Assembly: GCF_013870525.1 (NCBI RefSeq)
Contig: NZ_JACBXD010000010.1
Coordinates: 1 to 64,000, forward strand
DNA: 64,000 nucleotides
Reading direction: 5' to 3'
From: Amycolatopsis pittospori
Lineage (GTDB): Bacteria; Actinomycetota; Actinomycetes; Mycobacteriales; Pseudonocardiaceae
Shown here: positions 49,157 through 57,745 of the stretch, piece by piece
How the letters are laid out: each line of letters begins with the position of its first letter
Position numbering within the stretch: position 1 is the stretch's first letter
Translations under genes and position numbers: made by a program
The notes under the pieces: model-generated
What the model saw: the letters and a program-made list of their open reading frames with translations, nothing else
The model's database searches: none
Told to the model about the DNA's origin: nothing

Positions 49157-50044
49157 ATGCGCCTGGGAATCGCCCTTCCGCAGTACGGTCCACTTGCGAC
49201 GATCGACGCCGTCACCGGGTTCGCGACGGCCGTCGAAGAACTCGGTTACGAGTCCTTGTGGGTCGGAGATCGTGTGCTGGCCCCGGTTTCGCCGTCGGAC
49301 TTCTACCCCGGCGGCACGCCCGAGCGGCCGTACCCGCCCGAATTCGTCACGTTCGCCGATCCGCTGATCCTGCTGACGGCCGCCGCGAGCGTCACGAAGA
49401 AGGTCCGGCTCGGCACCAGCACCCTCACCGGAACGGTGTACCCGGCCGTCCTGCTCGCCCGGATGCTCACTTCACTGGATCAGGTGAGCGGTGGCCGGCT
49501 GGACGTCGGCTTGGGCACCGGCTGGCTGCGGGACGAGTACACCGCGACAGGCACGCCGTGGCAGGGTCGCGGCAAGCAGCTCGAAGAGCTCCTCGACGTC
49601 CTTCGCGAGTTCTGGACCGGCGATCCGGTCGAGCATGAGGGCGCTCGCTGGCGTATTCCGGCGTCGAAGGTGGGCTTGCGCCCCGTCCAGGCCCCGCATC
49701 CGCCGGTGTTGCTGGGCGGACTCTCCCCGGCGGCGCTCGATCGCGTCGGCCGTCGCGCGGACGGCTGGCTCCCCGCCGGGCCGCCCGCGACGTACCTCGC
49801 GAAGCTCTGGAAGACCGTGACGGACACGGCGGAAAAGGCGGGCCGCGACCCTGGCGCGCTGCGGCGGGTGCTGCGGATCAACCCCAAACCGGACACCGAG
49901 CTCAAGGACGTCGCGGCGCAGCTGGACGCGGCCGCCGAAACCGGGATCACCGAGGCCTTCGTCGACCCGCACTACCTCGCGCGCGACGTCGCCCATGCCC
50001 TCGAACTCGCCGCCGAACTGCGCACTCTCGTCCCGAACGACTGA
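49157..50044 (+). CDS. Luciferase-like flavin-dependent oxidoreductase (F420 type?)
   Basis: A 295-residue TIM-barrel protein of the luciferase-like monooxygenase family: MRLGIALPQYGP, GYESLWVGDRVL, VRLGTSTLTGTVYPAVLLARMLTSLDQVSGGRLDVGLGTGW, and HPPVLLGGLSPAALDRVGRRADGW. In actinobacteria many such proteins use coenzyme F420; the substrate is unknown. I use the ATG at 49157; a GTG at 49148 that overlaps the previous stop is an alternative. Confidence 0.88.
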   Translation: MRLGIALPQYGPLATIDAVTGFATAVEELGYESLWVGDRVLAPVSPSDFYPGGTPERPYPPEFVTFADPLILLTAAASVTKKVRLGTSTLTGTVYPAVLLARMLTSLDQVSGGRLDVGLGTGWLRDEYTATGTPWQGRGKQLEELLDVLREFWTGDPVEHEGARWRIPASKVGLRPVQAPHPPVLLGGLSPAALDRVGRRADGWLPAGPPATYLAKLWKTVTDTAEKAGRDPGALRRVLRINPKPDTELKDVAAQLDAAAETGITEAFVDPHYLARDVAHALELAAELRTLVPND

Positions 50045-50075
50045 AGACCCCTCCCCCGCGGGGAAGAGGCCTTCA
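50042..50075. terminator. Hairpin between the convergent genes 49157 and 50090
   Basis: An imperfect inverted repeat (GAAGACCCCTCCCC with GGGGAAGAGGCCTTC) begins within the stop of the plus-strand gene. It is a reasonable bidirectional terminator for the convergent pair. Confidence 0.5.
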
Positions 50076-50089
50076 GAGGCGGCAGAAGG

Positions 50090-50305
50090 TCAGGATTCGC
50101 CGTCGGCGAGCTGCACGAGTGCGTGGGCCTTCGCGGCATACTTCCAGTTGCCGAGGTCCCGGACGGTTTTGATCTTGAGTTCCGCCAGGAGTTCGTCGTG
50201 CTTCGGGGTCAGGCCCTCGAGAGCGGAGGGCGGGGCGTCCAGCAGCTCGTTGATCCCCTTGTCCTCATATGCCTTGTCGACCAGCTTGTTCAAGTTCAGG
50301 CTCAC
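50090..50305 (-). CDS. Small helical protein, 71 residues, helix-hairpin-helix-like
   Basis: From the GTG at 50305 (GAGGAAAGG upstream) the product is (M)SLNLNKLVDKAYEDKGINELLDAPPSALEGLTPKHDELLAELKIKTVRDLGNWKYAAKAHALVQLADGES. The pattern of two short helices joined by a G-L-T-P turn and the T-V-R-D-L-G segment recalls helix-hairpin-helix modules that bind DNA or proteins. No catalytic residues. Function unknown; related short proteins appear in many bacteria. Confidence 0.7.
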   Translation of the reverse strand: MSLNLNKLVDKAYEDKGINELLDAPPSALEGLTPKHDELLAELKIKTVRDLGNWKYAAKAHALVQLADGES

Positions 50306-50413
50306 GTGTTTCGCCTTTCCTCGGGTGCAGGTACGTGCCCACCCTGAACGTGATCCACGTCTCAGGCAACCGGTGATCACCCGTTCACGCGTGGTTCACC
50401 GACCGACGGACCG

Positions 50414-51355
50414 ATGACAAAGGTGACCCAGGTCGCGTACAACGAACGGGTGACGCAGCGGAGAACTGGCGGCGGCTGTCTGTTCCTGGTGATCGTGCTG
50501 TCCGTCCTGGGGATCGCCTACCACCTGTGGGAGCAAGGCACGTCGGTGACACCACCGGGTGTCACCACTACGGATGGCGCGGGTCGATATGTCGCCCTGG
50601 GTGACTCGTACACGGCCTCGCCGGGCACCGGGCGGCCGACGGGCACACCGAAGGGCTGCGACCGCTCGGACAACAACTATCCGAACCTGCTCGCCGCGAA
50701 GCTGCGCCCGGCCGAATTCGTCGATGTCAGCTGCGGCGGAGCCACGACCGAACACCTCACCGGCGAGCAGAAGACCCGTGACGGCACGAACGCGCCGCAG
50801 ATCGACGCGATCAACGGCGACACCACTCTGGTGACCGTCGGGATCGGCGGGAACGACGTGGGCTTCGTCGGCTTCGCGGCCCAATGCGCGACGCAGCACC
50901 AGACCGCTTCGCCGTGCAAGACGCAACTGACCGCAGGCGGGCGGGATCAGCTCGTGGAGCGGATCACCGCCGCGAAGGACCGGCTCGGCGGGATCCTGGA
51001 CCAGATCCGCTCGAAGGCGCCCGAAGCACGCATCGTGGTCGTCGGATACCCCACGGTGCTTCCGGACGACGACCGCGGCTGCTGGCCGGTCCTGCCGGTC
51101 GGCGCGGAGGACGTCGCCTACTTCCGAGAGTCTCTGGGGCGGCTGAACACAGCCCTGGAGGAGACGGCGAAGGAGCACGAAGCGGGCTTCGCCGATATGT
51201 CGACCGCGAGCAAGGGGCGTGACATGTGCACCGCCGCGAACCGGCGCTGGGTCGAGGGCCCCGCGCCCGCCGTGCCCGCGGCGCCGCTGCATCCGAACGC
51301 GCGAGGCGAGGAAGGCATGGCCGAAGTCATCGAGAAGCTGCTGAAGCTGCCGTAG
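50414..51355 (+). CDS. Membrane-anchored SGNH-family lipase/esterase
   Basis: A 313-residue protein with an N-terminal membrane segment (GGCLFLVIVLSVLGIAYHLW) and an external SGNH hydrolase domain: block I YVALGDSYTAS (catalytic Ser), block II Gly in CGGATT, block III GIGGNDVGF (Asn), and a late His in PLHPNARGEEG. This is the SEST-type pattern. The exact start is uncertain: ATG at 50414 or GTG at 50450. Esterase activity on lipids or polymers is likely, substrate unknown. Confidence 0.88.
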   Translation: MTKVTQVAYNERVTQRRTGGGCLFLVIVLSVLGIAYHLWEQGTSVTPPGVTTTDGAGRYVALGDSYTASPGTGRPTGTPKGCDRSDNNYPNLLAAKLRPAEFVDVSCGGATTEHLTGEQKTRDGTNAPQIDAINGDTTLVTVGIGGNDVGFVGFAAQCATQHQTASPCKTQLTAGGRDQLVERITAAKDRLGGILDQIRSKAPEARIVVVGYPTVLPDDDRGCWPVLPVGAEDVAYFRESLGRLNTALEETAKEHEAGFADMSTASKGRDMCTAANRRWVEGPAPAVPAAPLHPNARGEEGMAEVIEKLLKLP

Positions 51356-51420
51356 GGCGCTTCGCGGTCCTTCGGAGAGCCACCGTTGAGGTCTGACACC
51401 CTCGCTGACCTGCGAAAAGA

Positions 51421-51487
51421 GAGCAAGGGACCTTTGCTATCGCTTACTTAGGCATGCTAAGCGAGCGATAGCAAAGGTCCCTTGCTC
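51421..51487 (-). terminator. Very long hairpin between convergent genes
   Basis: A perfect 24-bp stem (51421-51444 with 51464-51487), with an additional 5-bp inner stem CTTAG/CTAAG, between the SGNH gene and hadB. On the minus strand it is followed by TCTTTTCG, so it works best as the terminator of hadAB. Confidence 0.78.
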
Positions 51488-51497
51488 CCCCGCTGCG

Positions 51498-51902
51498 CTA
51501 GGCGCGGGCGATCACTTGGGCCTTGCCCAGGACGGCCTTGCCGTCGAACTTGGCGGTGATGTCGATCCGCGCGGTGCCGTCGTCGTTGACCACGGCCACC
51601 TTGCCGGTGAACTCGATGGTCGCCGCGCCGTCGTTCGGCACGACCACGGGGCGTGTGAAGCGCGCGAAGTAGTCGACGAGGCGGCCGGGATCGCCGAGCC
51701 AGTCGGTGACGAGCCTCGCGCCGAGCGCCATGGTCAGCATGCCGTGCGCGATGACGTCCGGAAGGCCGACCTCCTTCGCGAAGGCCTCGTTCCAGTGGAT
51801 GGGGTTGAAGTCCAGCGAAGCGCCGGCGTAGCGCACCAGCTGGTCCCTGGTGACCTCGACGGTCAGCGGCGTCAGTTCTTCCCCGGCGGTGAACGTGCTC
51901 AC
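51498..51902 (-). CDS. hadB: MaoC-like hydratase/dehydratase, HadB type
   Basis: A 134-residue hot-dog fold protein with the MaoC hydratase-2 motif YAGASLDFNPIHWNEAFAKEVGLPDVIAHGMLTM, including the catalytic Asp and His. In mycobacteria HadB is the catalytic subunit of the FAS-II (3R)-hydroxyacyl-ACP dehydratase. GTG start overlaps the hadA stop (GTGA). No hadC follows. The symbol rests on gene order (rpmG-hadA-hadB) and motif. Confidence 0.82.
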   Translation of the reverse strand: MSTFTAGEELTPLTVEVTRDQLVRYAGASLDFNPIHWNEAFAKEVGLPDVIAHGMLTMALGARLVTDWLGDPGRLVDYFARFTRPVVVPNDGAATIEFTGKVAVVNDDGTARIDITAKFDGKAVLGKAQVIARA

Positions 51903-52348
51903 GCGCCCTCCCCTCGGACCACGAGCTGCGCGTACGTGGTGGCGATCGGGCCACCGTCGGCGCCGGCGATCTCGGCGCGCAGGTTGATGAAGTCGTTCCC
52001 GGCGCGGGCCATGATGTTGTCGATATGCGTCGTGAGCGACAGCACATCGCCCGCGTGCACGGGCCGCGCGTAGGTGAACCGCTGGTCGCCGTGGACCATC
52101 CGCGAATAGTCCAGGCCCAGCTCGGGGTCCGTGACGATCGCGTTGATCGACGCGAGGTTGATGATCGTGAGGAACGTCGGCGGCGCGATGACGTCGGGGT
52201 ATCCGGCCGCCTTCGCCGCTTCGGCGTCGCGATAGAGCGGGTTCGTGTCGCCGAGCGCGTCGGCGAACTCCCGGATCTTCTCGCGGCTCACTTCATAGGT
52301 ATTGGTCGGCGGGTACACCCGCCCGGTGAACGACTGGTCCAAGGCCAC
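51899..52348 (-). CDS. hadA: MaoC-like dehydratase partner, HadA type
   Basis: A 149-residue hot-dog fold protein: VSREKIREFADALGDTNPLYRDAEAAKAAGYPDVIAPPTFLTI, with the N-terminal hot-dog helix, then VHGDQRFTYARPVHAGDVLSLTTHI. The His of the catalytic Asp/His pair seen in HadB is lacking, as expected for the substrate-stabilising HadA subunit. GTG start. Located downstream of rpmG and coupled to hadB, the mycobacterial order. Confidence 0.82.
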   Translation of the reverse strand: MALDQSFTGRVYPPTNTYEVSREKIREFADALGDTNPLYRDAEAAKAAGYPDVIAPPTFLTIINLASINAIVTDPELGLDYSRMVHGDQRFTYARPVHAGDVLSLTTHIDNIMARAGNDFINLRAEIAGADGGPIATTYAQLVVRGEGA

Positions 52349-52385
52349 CCGAGCAGGCTACCTAACCCATGACAGCACGAAGCCG

Positions 52386-52423
52386 CCCTGGTCGAGACCA
52401 GGACGGCTTCGTGTGAGGCTTGT
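52386..52423 (-). terminator. rpmG terminator
   Basis: CACGAAGCCG with CGGCTTCGTG and CCTGGTC with GACCAGG form an 18-bp stem with one mismatch. It lies 16 bases beyond the rpmG stop and upstream of hadA, which suggests that hadAB has its own promoter or receives read-through. Confidence 0.65.
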
Positions 52424-52438
52424 AGAACCGCTAGACGC

Positions 52439-52603
52439 TCAGCGGGTCTCTTTGTGAGTCCGGTGCGTACCGCAGTTCGGGCAGAACTTCTTCATCTCCA
52501 GGCGATCCGGGTTGTTGCGCCGGTTCTTCTTGGTGATGTAGTTGCGGTGCTTGCACTCCTCACACGCGAGCGTGATCTTCGGTCGCACGTCAGTGGCAGC
52601 CAC
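52439..52603 (-). CDS. rpmG: Ribosomal protein bL33, zinc-binding form
   Basis: A 54-residue protein from the GTG at 52603 with AGAAGGAAA upstream: (M)[30 protein letters not shown] and [17 protein letters not shown]. The two CxxC pairs mark the zinc-containing (C+) paralogue. Actinobacteria often carry a second zinc-free copy elsewhere, induced under zinc limitation. Confidence 0.95.
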   Translation of the reverse strand: MAATDVRPKITLACEECKHRNYITKKNRRNNPDRLEMKKFCPNCGTHRTHKETR

Positions 52604-52648
52604 AGCATTTCCTTCTCTACTAGGCCTGGGATACCCAGGATTACCGCG

Positions 52649-52721
52649 TAGCGGTGGCCGGACTTGAACCGGCGACACAGCGATTATGAGCCGCTTGCTC
52701 TGCCAGCTGAGCTACACCGCC
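52649..52721 (-). tRNA. trnM: tRNA-Met (CAT)
   Basis: 73-nt cloverleaf: acceptor GGCGGTG, D-arm TAGCTCAGCTGGCAGAGC, anticodon loop CTCATAA (anticodon CAT) and T-arm with GGTTCAAGTCC. Normal first base pair and elongator-type shape. Just upstream of rpmG on the same strand. Confidence 0.93.
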
Positions 52722-52771
52722 CTTACATGCTCCTGGCCGCGACACGCATGCGTGACGCGGCTGAGGTCGCG

Positions 52772-52844
52772 AGCCCCTTTACGGAATCGAACCGTAGACC
52801 TTTTCCTTACCATGGAAACGCTCTGCCGACTGAGCTAAAGGGGC
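52772..52844 (-). tRNA. trnT: tRNA-Thr (GGT)
   Basis: 73-nt cloverleaf: acceptor GCCCCTT/AAGGGGC, D-arm TAGCTCAGTCGGCAGAGC, anticodon loop ATGGTAA (anticodon GGT), T-arm GGTTCGATTCC. Fifty bases separate it from tRNA-Met. The order tRNA-Thr, tRNA-Met, rpmG is common in actinobacteria. Confidence 0.95.
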
Positions 52845-52922
52845 CTTGCCTCTCGCGAGGACTTGGAAAGATTAGCAGACTGATTCAGGGGTCTTAACCG
52901 GGGGGCCGAATACCACAAAACC

Positions 52923-55538
52923 TCAGGTCAGCAGGGTCAAGACGGTCTCGGAGTGTCGTCCCGGCGAGCGTGCCGTGCGAGCCTGCAGCCACGCCTCCAG
53001 ACGGTCCTCAGGCAGCGGCCGCGAGATGAGGTAGCCCTGGGCGACGTCACAGCCCATCGCTTCGAGCTGATCCCGCGCGACGTCCTCCTCGACTCCTTCG
53101 GCGACGACCGTCAGGCCGAGCGAGTGGCCCAGTTCGACGATGGAGCGCACGACGGCGAGGTCGCCGAGGTCGGTGCCCATGCCGAGGACGAAGCTCTTGT
53201 CGATCTTGACCTGGTCGACCGGGAGCTGCCGCAGGTAGGCCAGCGACGAGTAGCCGGTGCCGAAGTCGTCGACGGCGAGCACGATGCCCAGCGAGTGCAG
53301 TTCACGCAGGATCGGCAGCGCCTTCTGCGGGTCGGACATCACACCGGATTCGGTCAGCTCGAAGGTGAGGAGCTCGGGCGGGATGCCGAAGCGGTCGAGT
53401 TCGCGGGCGACCTTCGTCGGGAAGTCCTCGTCGGCCAGGTTCCGCACCGACAGGTTCACCGCGGCGGAGATACGCAGACCTTCGTCGAGCCACTTGCGTA
53501 CGCGTTTCAGCGACTCTTCGAGCACGAAGGACGTCAGGACGCCGATGAGGCCGGCCGCTTCGATCGCCGGGACGAACTCGTCCGGGCCGAGCCTGCCGAA
53601 TTCGGGGTGCACCCAGCGCACCAGCGCCTCGACACCCTGGATCTGCCGGTTCGGCAAGGTGATCTTGGGCTGGTAGTGGACGCTGAGCTGACCCTCTTCG
53701 AGCGACTGCCGGAACTGCGTGACCATCTGGAACCGGCGCATGAAGATCTGGCCCATGCTGGCCATGTAGCCGCGGACCTCTTCACCGCCCTTGGTCGCGC
53801 GGACGGCGACGTCGGCGCGCTGCAGGAGACCGTCGACGTCGACCTGGTCGTCGTCGTCCGCCGAGGAGGTCGCGTAGCCGATCATCGCGTTGGCTTCGAC
53901 GGAAAGCCTGTCGACCGGGTACGGGGCGACGAGTTCCGCGCGGAGCAGTTCCGCGGCGGCCTGGGCGCGTTCCGGCGCGCAGCCGACGAGGAGAGCGGCG
54001 AAGGACGCGCCTTCGAGCCTGGCGAGCGGGACGTCGGGGCCGAGCGCGTCGCGGATACGGCGTCCGGCGGCGATGACCATCCGGTCCGCCCAGACGTAGC
54101 CGAGCGCGTCGCTGACGGTGGAGAACACGTCGAGGTCGACCCGCAGCACGACCGCGTTGACCTGTTCCCGCAACGGTTCCTTGGCCACCTGACGGAAGCC
54201 GGGCCGGTTGAGCAGGCCGGTCAGCGGATCGTGATAGGCGTCGTGACGCAGGGTCGCGAGCAGGCGCCGGTTGTCCAGCGAGGTCGCGAGGTGACTGGCC
54301 ATCGTGCCGAGCAGCTGGACGTCGTACTTGCCGAAACCGCGCCAGCGGGAAAGCCTGTCGTGCGCTTCGACGACGCCGAGAAGCTGGTTGGCGCTGCGCA
54401 ACGGGACTACCAGTGCCTCCTGCGCGCCGCGGTCGAGCAACGCGGACCGGACATCGGGATTCGCTTCCGTGATGCGGAAATGCCGGACGTGCGCGCCGGG
54501 CAGGCGCAGCAACGGGTCGTCGGCGGCCGGGTCCACGGGCGGCAGTTCGTCGCCCGCGACGACCATGCGCATGGTGTCCTTGGGTTCCAGCCTCAGCCGG
54601 AGGACGACACGGCCCGCCGCGAGCTGGTCCTTGATGCGCTCGGCGATGGTCGCCCATTCGCGGACGTCCACCCCGCCGACGAGTTCGTCGGCGCGGCCGG
54701 CGGGCCGGGCGGCGGCCTGCTGACCGGATCGCGCGACCATCAGACTGACGTCGGATAGCGCTTCCATGTCGCGTTGTTCGCGGAGCAGATCCGAGTAGGC
54801 CCAGTACAACGCGGTGAGGCCGAGGAAGACGGCCAGCACGAGCGGCCAGGCCTTCGGGGTGCCGGAAATGACGAGATAGCCGGAAAGTCCGACCGAAGCG
54901 TTGACGAAACCGACGACGAGGATGCGGCCGGTCAGCCGGATGGCGGTGCTGACCCGCATGCGGCGGCGCAGCACGCGGACGGCGGCGAGCGCGAGCAGCG
55001 TGCTGACCAGCGGCGCGGTCAAAGTGCCCGCCAGCGCGGCGATCCAGGTCATGTCCTGGGCGCCGGAGGCCTGTTTCACCAGTCCTGCCACGGCGAACGC
55101 GCCGGTGATCTCCAACAGGAACGCGCCCGCGTTGTAGAGGACGCGGCCCGCGACCTTGCGTGCCAGCAAGGTTCCGATGCCCGCCGCGAGATGCGCGGCG
55201 AGGACGACTTCGAAGGGTGCGACGAAGAATCCGATGACCAGCGGGATCTCGGTGAACGAGATCGTCCACGAGATGCCGCTGCGGACGTCGACGTTGATCC
55301 CGAGTTGTTCGGCGAGCAGGAACGCCAGCGCGAGGATCGGCCCGATCCACAACAGGTCGTCCGACGCTTCGAAGTCCAGCCACAGGCTGACGGCGGCCGC
55401 GGCGGCGATGCCCATGGTGAGTACGGCGAAGGTGTAGACGCGGAACCGTCGCTCGTCGGTTCGAGCCTCCGTAACGGCGCCTCCCTTGCCCGGTGTCGCC
55501 TGTGCGGCGCTCACGGGCCTGCCGTTCGTGTCCGGCAT
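52923..55538 (-). CDS. Membrane GAF-GGDEF-EAL protein, probably a c-di-GMP phosphodiesterase
   Basis: An 871-residue protein: about eight membrane segments (residues 35-265), a GAF-like region (about 290-440), a GGDEF-fold domain (about 445-600) and a C-terminal EAL domain (about 615-860). The GGDEF signature is replaced by EGASF (about residue 508), so cyclase activity is not expected. The EAL domain keeps EALVRW, NLSVRNL, ELTES, DDFGTGYSS and KIDKSF, the metal and catalytic residues. It should therefore degrade c-di-GMP. ATG start. No partner gene is next to it. Confidence 0.9.
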   Translation of the reverse strand: MPDTNGRPVSAAQATPGKGGAVTEARTDERRFRVYTFAVLTMGIAAAAAVSLWLDFEASDDLLWIGPILALAFLLAEQLGINVDVRSGISWTISFTEIPLVIGFFVAPFEVVLAAHLAAGIGTLLARKVAGRVLYNAGAFLLEITGAFAVAGLVKQASGAQDMTWIAALAGTLTAPLVSTLLALAAVRVLRRRMRVSTAIRLTGRILVVGFVNASVGLSGYLVISGTPKAWPLVLAVFLGLTALYWAYSDLLREQRDMEALSDVSLMVARSGQQAAARPAGRADELVGGVDVREWATIAERIKDQLAAGRVVLRLRLEPKDTMRMVVAGDELPPVDPAADDPLLRLPGAHVRHFRITEANPDVRSALLDRGAQEALVVPLRSANQLLGVVEAHDRLSRWRGFGKYDVQLLGTMASHLATSLDNRRLLATLRHDAYHDPLTGLLNRPGFRQVAKEPLREQVNAVVLRVDLDVFSTVSDALGYVWADRMVIAAGRRIRDALGPDVPLARLEGASFAALLVGCAPERAQAAAELLRAELVAPYPVDRLSVEANAMIGYATSSADDDDQVDVDGLLQRADVAVRATKGGEEVRGYMASMGQIFMRRFQMVTQFRQSLEEGQLSVHYQPKITLPNRQIQGVEALVRWVHPEFGRLGPDEFVPAIEAAGLIGVLTSFVLEESLKRVRKWLDEGLRISAAVNLSVRNLADEDFPTKVARELDRFGIPPELLTFELTESGVMSDPQKALPILRELHSLGIVLAVDDFGTGYSSLAYLRQLPVDQVKIDKSFVLGMGTDLGDLAVVRSIVELGHSLGLTVVAEGVEEDVARDQLEAMGCDVAQGYLISRPLPEDRLEAWLQARTARSPGRHSETVLTLLT

Positions 55539-55817
55539 CCGACCTTCCTTCCCGGCTGCCCAACCGGTCTTGTCCTACCGCGACCTCGGGGACGGGGCAA
55601 TACAGTACCCCGGAGGGCGTACCCAAGTCCCATTCGAGACAGTATGAGATCACCCCAGGGTTAACAATGGGCTCGTCGCGCTGACCTGCGTGGACCAAGG
55701 GGTGAAATGGGAGCGTTATTCGCGTTCCTTCCGACTACCGGAAGTCACCTGGCGCCACGGCGGAGCCAATCTCGTGAAGTTCCCCGCGGACCCGTCAGTA
55801 GGGGCTTGAATAGTCCT

Positions 55818-56756
55818 ATGAATAGCCACTCGATCGCTGCCGGACATGCCGAGCGGCTCGCCACAGTGGACGTCCTGCTCCCGGAAATGCCTGCACTGGA
55901 GCCTGCCGAAGGCTCCGTGTCACTCTCCGCGACAGAGGGCGACTCGGCCGCCGCCGGATTGTCGGTACGGACTGAAGCGGGTCCCGATTCTGTTGACTCT
56001 CCGTGGCGGGCGCTCGTCGAACATCGCCTCGACGCGAGGCTCACCGGACCCCGTCCGGAAGCGGCCCTCGACGCATTACTCACCCGATGGGATGAACATC
56101 TGAAGACGGTGGCTCCAGCGGGAGATGTCGAAACGGCGGCGACCGTCGTGCGGCCCAGCCGCGATTCGCCCGGCTCGGCCGAATTGCTGCGTCGCGGATT
56201 CGCTCCGGTGCTGGTGATCGCCGTCCGCCCGGCCGACCGGCTCGCCGCGACGGGACCGCCCGCGACGCCCGGAGTGCACATCCGGCCCGCCGAAGCGGAT
56301 GATCTCGAAACCGCCGTCGGACTCGAACTGGAATTGCAGCGTTATGACGCGCAGTTCGGTTCTGTCACTTTGCGCGAGGGTGCGAAGGAGGCGATCGCGG
56401 CGAACCTGGCGAAAGAGCTCGGGCGCGAAAACCCGACGCTGTGGATCGCGGAGCTGTACGGACGCGCGCTGGGCATGGTGCGGGTGCAGTTCCCCGACGA
56501 GACGTCGTGGATCCGCGGCCGGGTCGCCGCCGAACGCGTCGGATACCTGTCGTCGCTCGCGGTGGCCGAAGCGGCGCGATCGAGCGGCGTGGGTACCGCG
56601 CTCGCCGCGCACGCGCATCAGGTCTTCGACGAATGCGGAACGGAAGCCGTGCTGCTGCACCATGCTTTGGCCAATCCGCGCTCGACGCCGTTCTGGTACG
56701 CGCAGGGCTACCGGCCGCTCTGGACGTACTGGCAGCGGCGACCCGCGGTGCCCTGA
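55818..56756 (+). CDS. GNAT-family acetyltransferase with N-terminal extension
   Basis: Starting at the ATG at 55818 the product has 312 residues. The first 160 form a polar, Ala/Ser/Glu-rich region and a weakly conserved domain (TRWDEHLKTVAPAGDVETAATVVR). The C-terminal GNAT domain has VHIRPAEADDLETAVGLELELQRYD, VGYLSSLAVAEAARSSGVGTALAAHAHQVFDECG (the R-x-x-G-x-G loop) and FWYAQGYRPLW. The substrate is unknown. An upstream ATG (55707) lacks support. Confidence 0.8.
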   Translation: MNSHSIAAGHAERLATVDVLLPEMPALEPAEGSVSLSATEGDSAAAGLSVRTEAGPDSVDSPWRALVEHRLDARLTGPRPEAALDALLTRWDEHLKTVAPAGDVETAATVVRPSRDSPGSAELLRRGFAPVLVIAVRPADRLAATGPPATPGVHIRPAEADDLETAVGLELELQRYDAQFGSVTLREGAKEAIAANLAKELGRENPTLWIAELYGRALGMVRVQFPDETSWIRGRVAAERVGYLSSLAVAEAARSSGVGTALAAHAHQVFDECGTEAVLLHHALANPRSTPFWYAQGYRPLWTYWQRRPAVP

Positions 56757-56794
56757 TCCCGCTAGGCTGATCTTCGAGGATCAGGGGGTTTTCT

Positions 56795-57643
56795 GTGACC
56801 AGGGACGACGACGCGGCTCCGGTGGCGCCCACCGGGGTCGACACCGAAAAGCCGTCCGCGGCGAGGATCTACGACTGGTATCTCGGCGGCACCCACAACT
56901 GGGCCGTCGACCGCGAGTTCGCCCGCAAGATGGAACAGCAGTGGCGGTGGGTCAAACCCGGCGCGCAGCACAACCGCGAGTTCATGAACCGCGTCGTCCG
57001 CGCGGCGCTGGACGCGGGGATCCGGCAGTTCGTCGATCTGGGTTCCGGTGTCCCGACAGCCGGGAACGTGCACGAGATCGTCCAGGAGGAACTGGAGCCC
57101 GGCGATGAGGCGAAGGTCGTGTACGTCGACTACGAGCCCGTCGCGGTGGCGCACGCGGAGCTGATCCTCGAACGGCACGAGGCGACGGACTGGGCGGGGA
57201 TCGTCCAGGCGGACATGCGGCGACCGAAGGACATCCTGCGGCATCCGGAGACGCGGCGGCTGATCGACTTCGACCAGCCGGTGTGCCTGATGCTGATGGC
57301 CGTCCTGCACTTCGCCGGACCGCAGGACGATCCGCCGGCGCTGGTCGCGACCTATCGGAACGCGCTCGCGCCGGGCAGCTGGCTGGGGCTCTCGCACATG
57401 AGCTTCGGCGGGCAGACCGGCAAGGACGCCGACGGGCTCCGCTGGATGGTGGAGCAGTACCGGAAGACGAGCAACCCCGTGTGGATGCGGGACCGCGAAG
57501 AGTTCGAACCCCTCTTCGGGGACTGGCCGCTCCTGGAGCCCGGCATCGTCCACCTGCCCGACTGGCGGCCGGTGCGGGAACTCCGGCGCGACGAGGAAGG
57601 CGCCCGGCCCTTCGCCTGGTGCGGGGTGGCCGTCCACCCCTGA
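56795..57643 (+). CDS. SAM-dependent methyltransferase (DUF574/Methyltransf_19 type)
   Basis: A 282-residue protein with the family start PSAARIYDWYLGGTHNWAVDREFARKM, the SAM-binding motif FVDLGSGVPTAGNVHEIVQ, VVYVDYEPVAVAHAELIL and a later LMLMAVLHF. This expanded family is common in Streptomyces and Amycolatopsis, and its targets are mostly unknown. GTG start at 56795 just after GGGGG and a short hairpin. No obvious biosynthetic neighbour. Confidence 0.88.
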   Translation: MTRDDDAAPVAPTGVDTEKPSAARIYDWYLGGTHNWAVDREFARKMEQQWRWVKPGAQHNREFMNRVVRAALDAGIRQFVDLGSGVPTAGNVHEIVQEELEPGDEAKVVYVDYEPVAVAHAELILERHEATDWAGIVQADMRRPKDILRHPETRRLIDFDQPVCLMLMAVLHFAGPQDDPPALVATYRNALAPGSWLGLSHMSFGGQTGKDADGLRWMVEQYRKTSNPVWMRDREEFEPLFGDWPLLEPGIVHLPDWRPVRELRRDEEGARPFAWCGVAVHP

Positions 57644-57664
57644 GGTCCGACCTCTGGCCGCGCG

Positions 57665-57692
57665 CACCTGCGTTTAGCGGGCTAATCGTCAC
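57665..57692 (+). repeat. Palindromic repeat copy 9a, diverged subtype
   Basis: CACCTGCG arm, core TTTAGCGGGCTAA, then CGTCAC instead of CGCGATC. The preceding bases (TCCGACCTCTGG at 57646-57657) also match those before copy 9b. Confidence 0.85.
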
Positions 57693-57745
57693 GCGCCGGG
57701 GCCCTGGACCGGGCAGAGATCGGAGCGGTGGCGCCCGGATGCCCT

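Noticed and set aside
51408..51416. TGACCTGCG here and at 55682 as further half-copies of the repeat.
   Set aside because: Only the outer A arm matches (8-9 bases) and no TTAG/CTAA core follows, so chance is a sufficient explanation.
56767..56784. CTGATC/GATCAG hairpin just before the methyltransferase start as a riboswitch or terminator.
   Set aside because: Six base pairs only, directly next to the ribosome site; too weak to claim a function.
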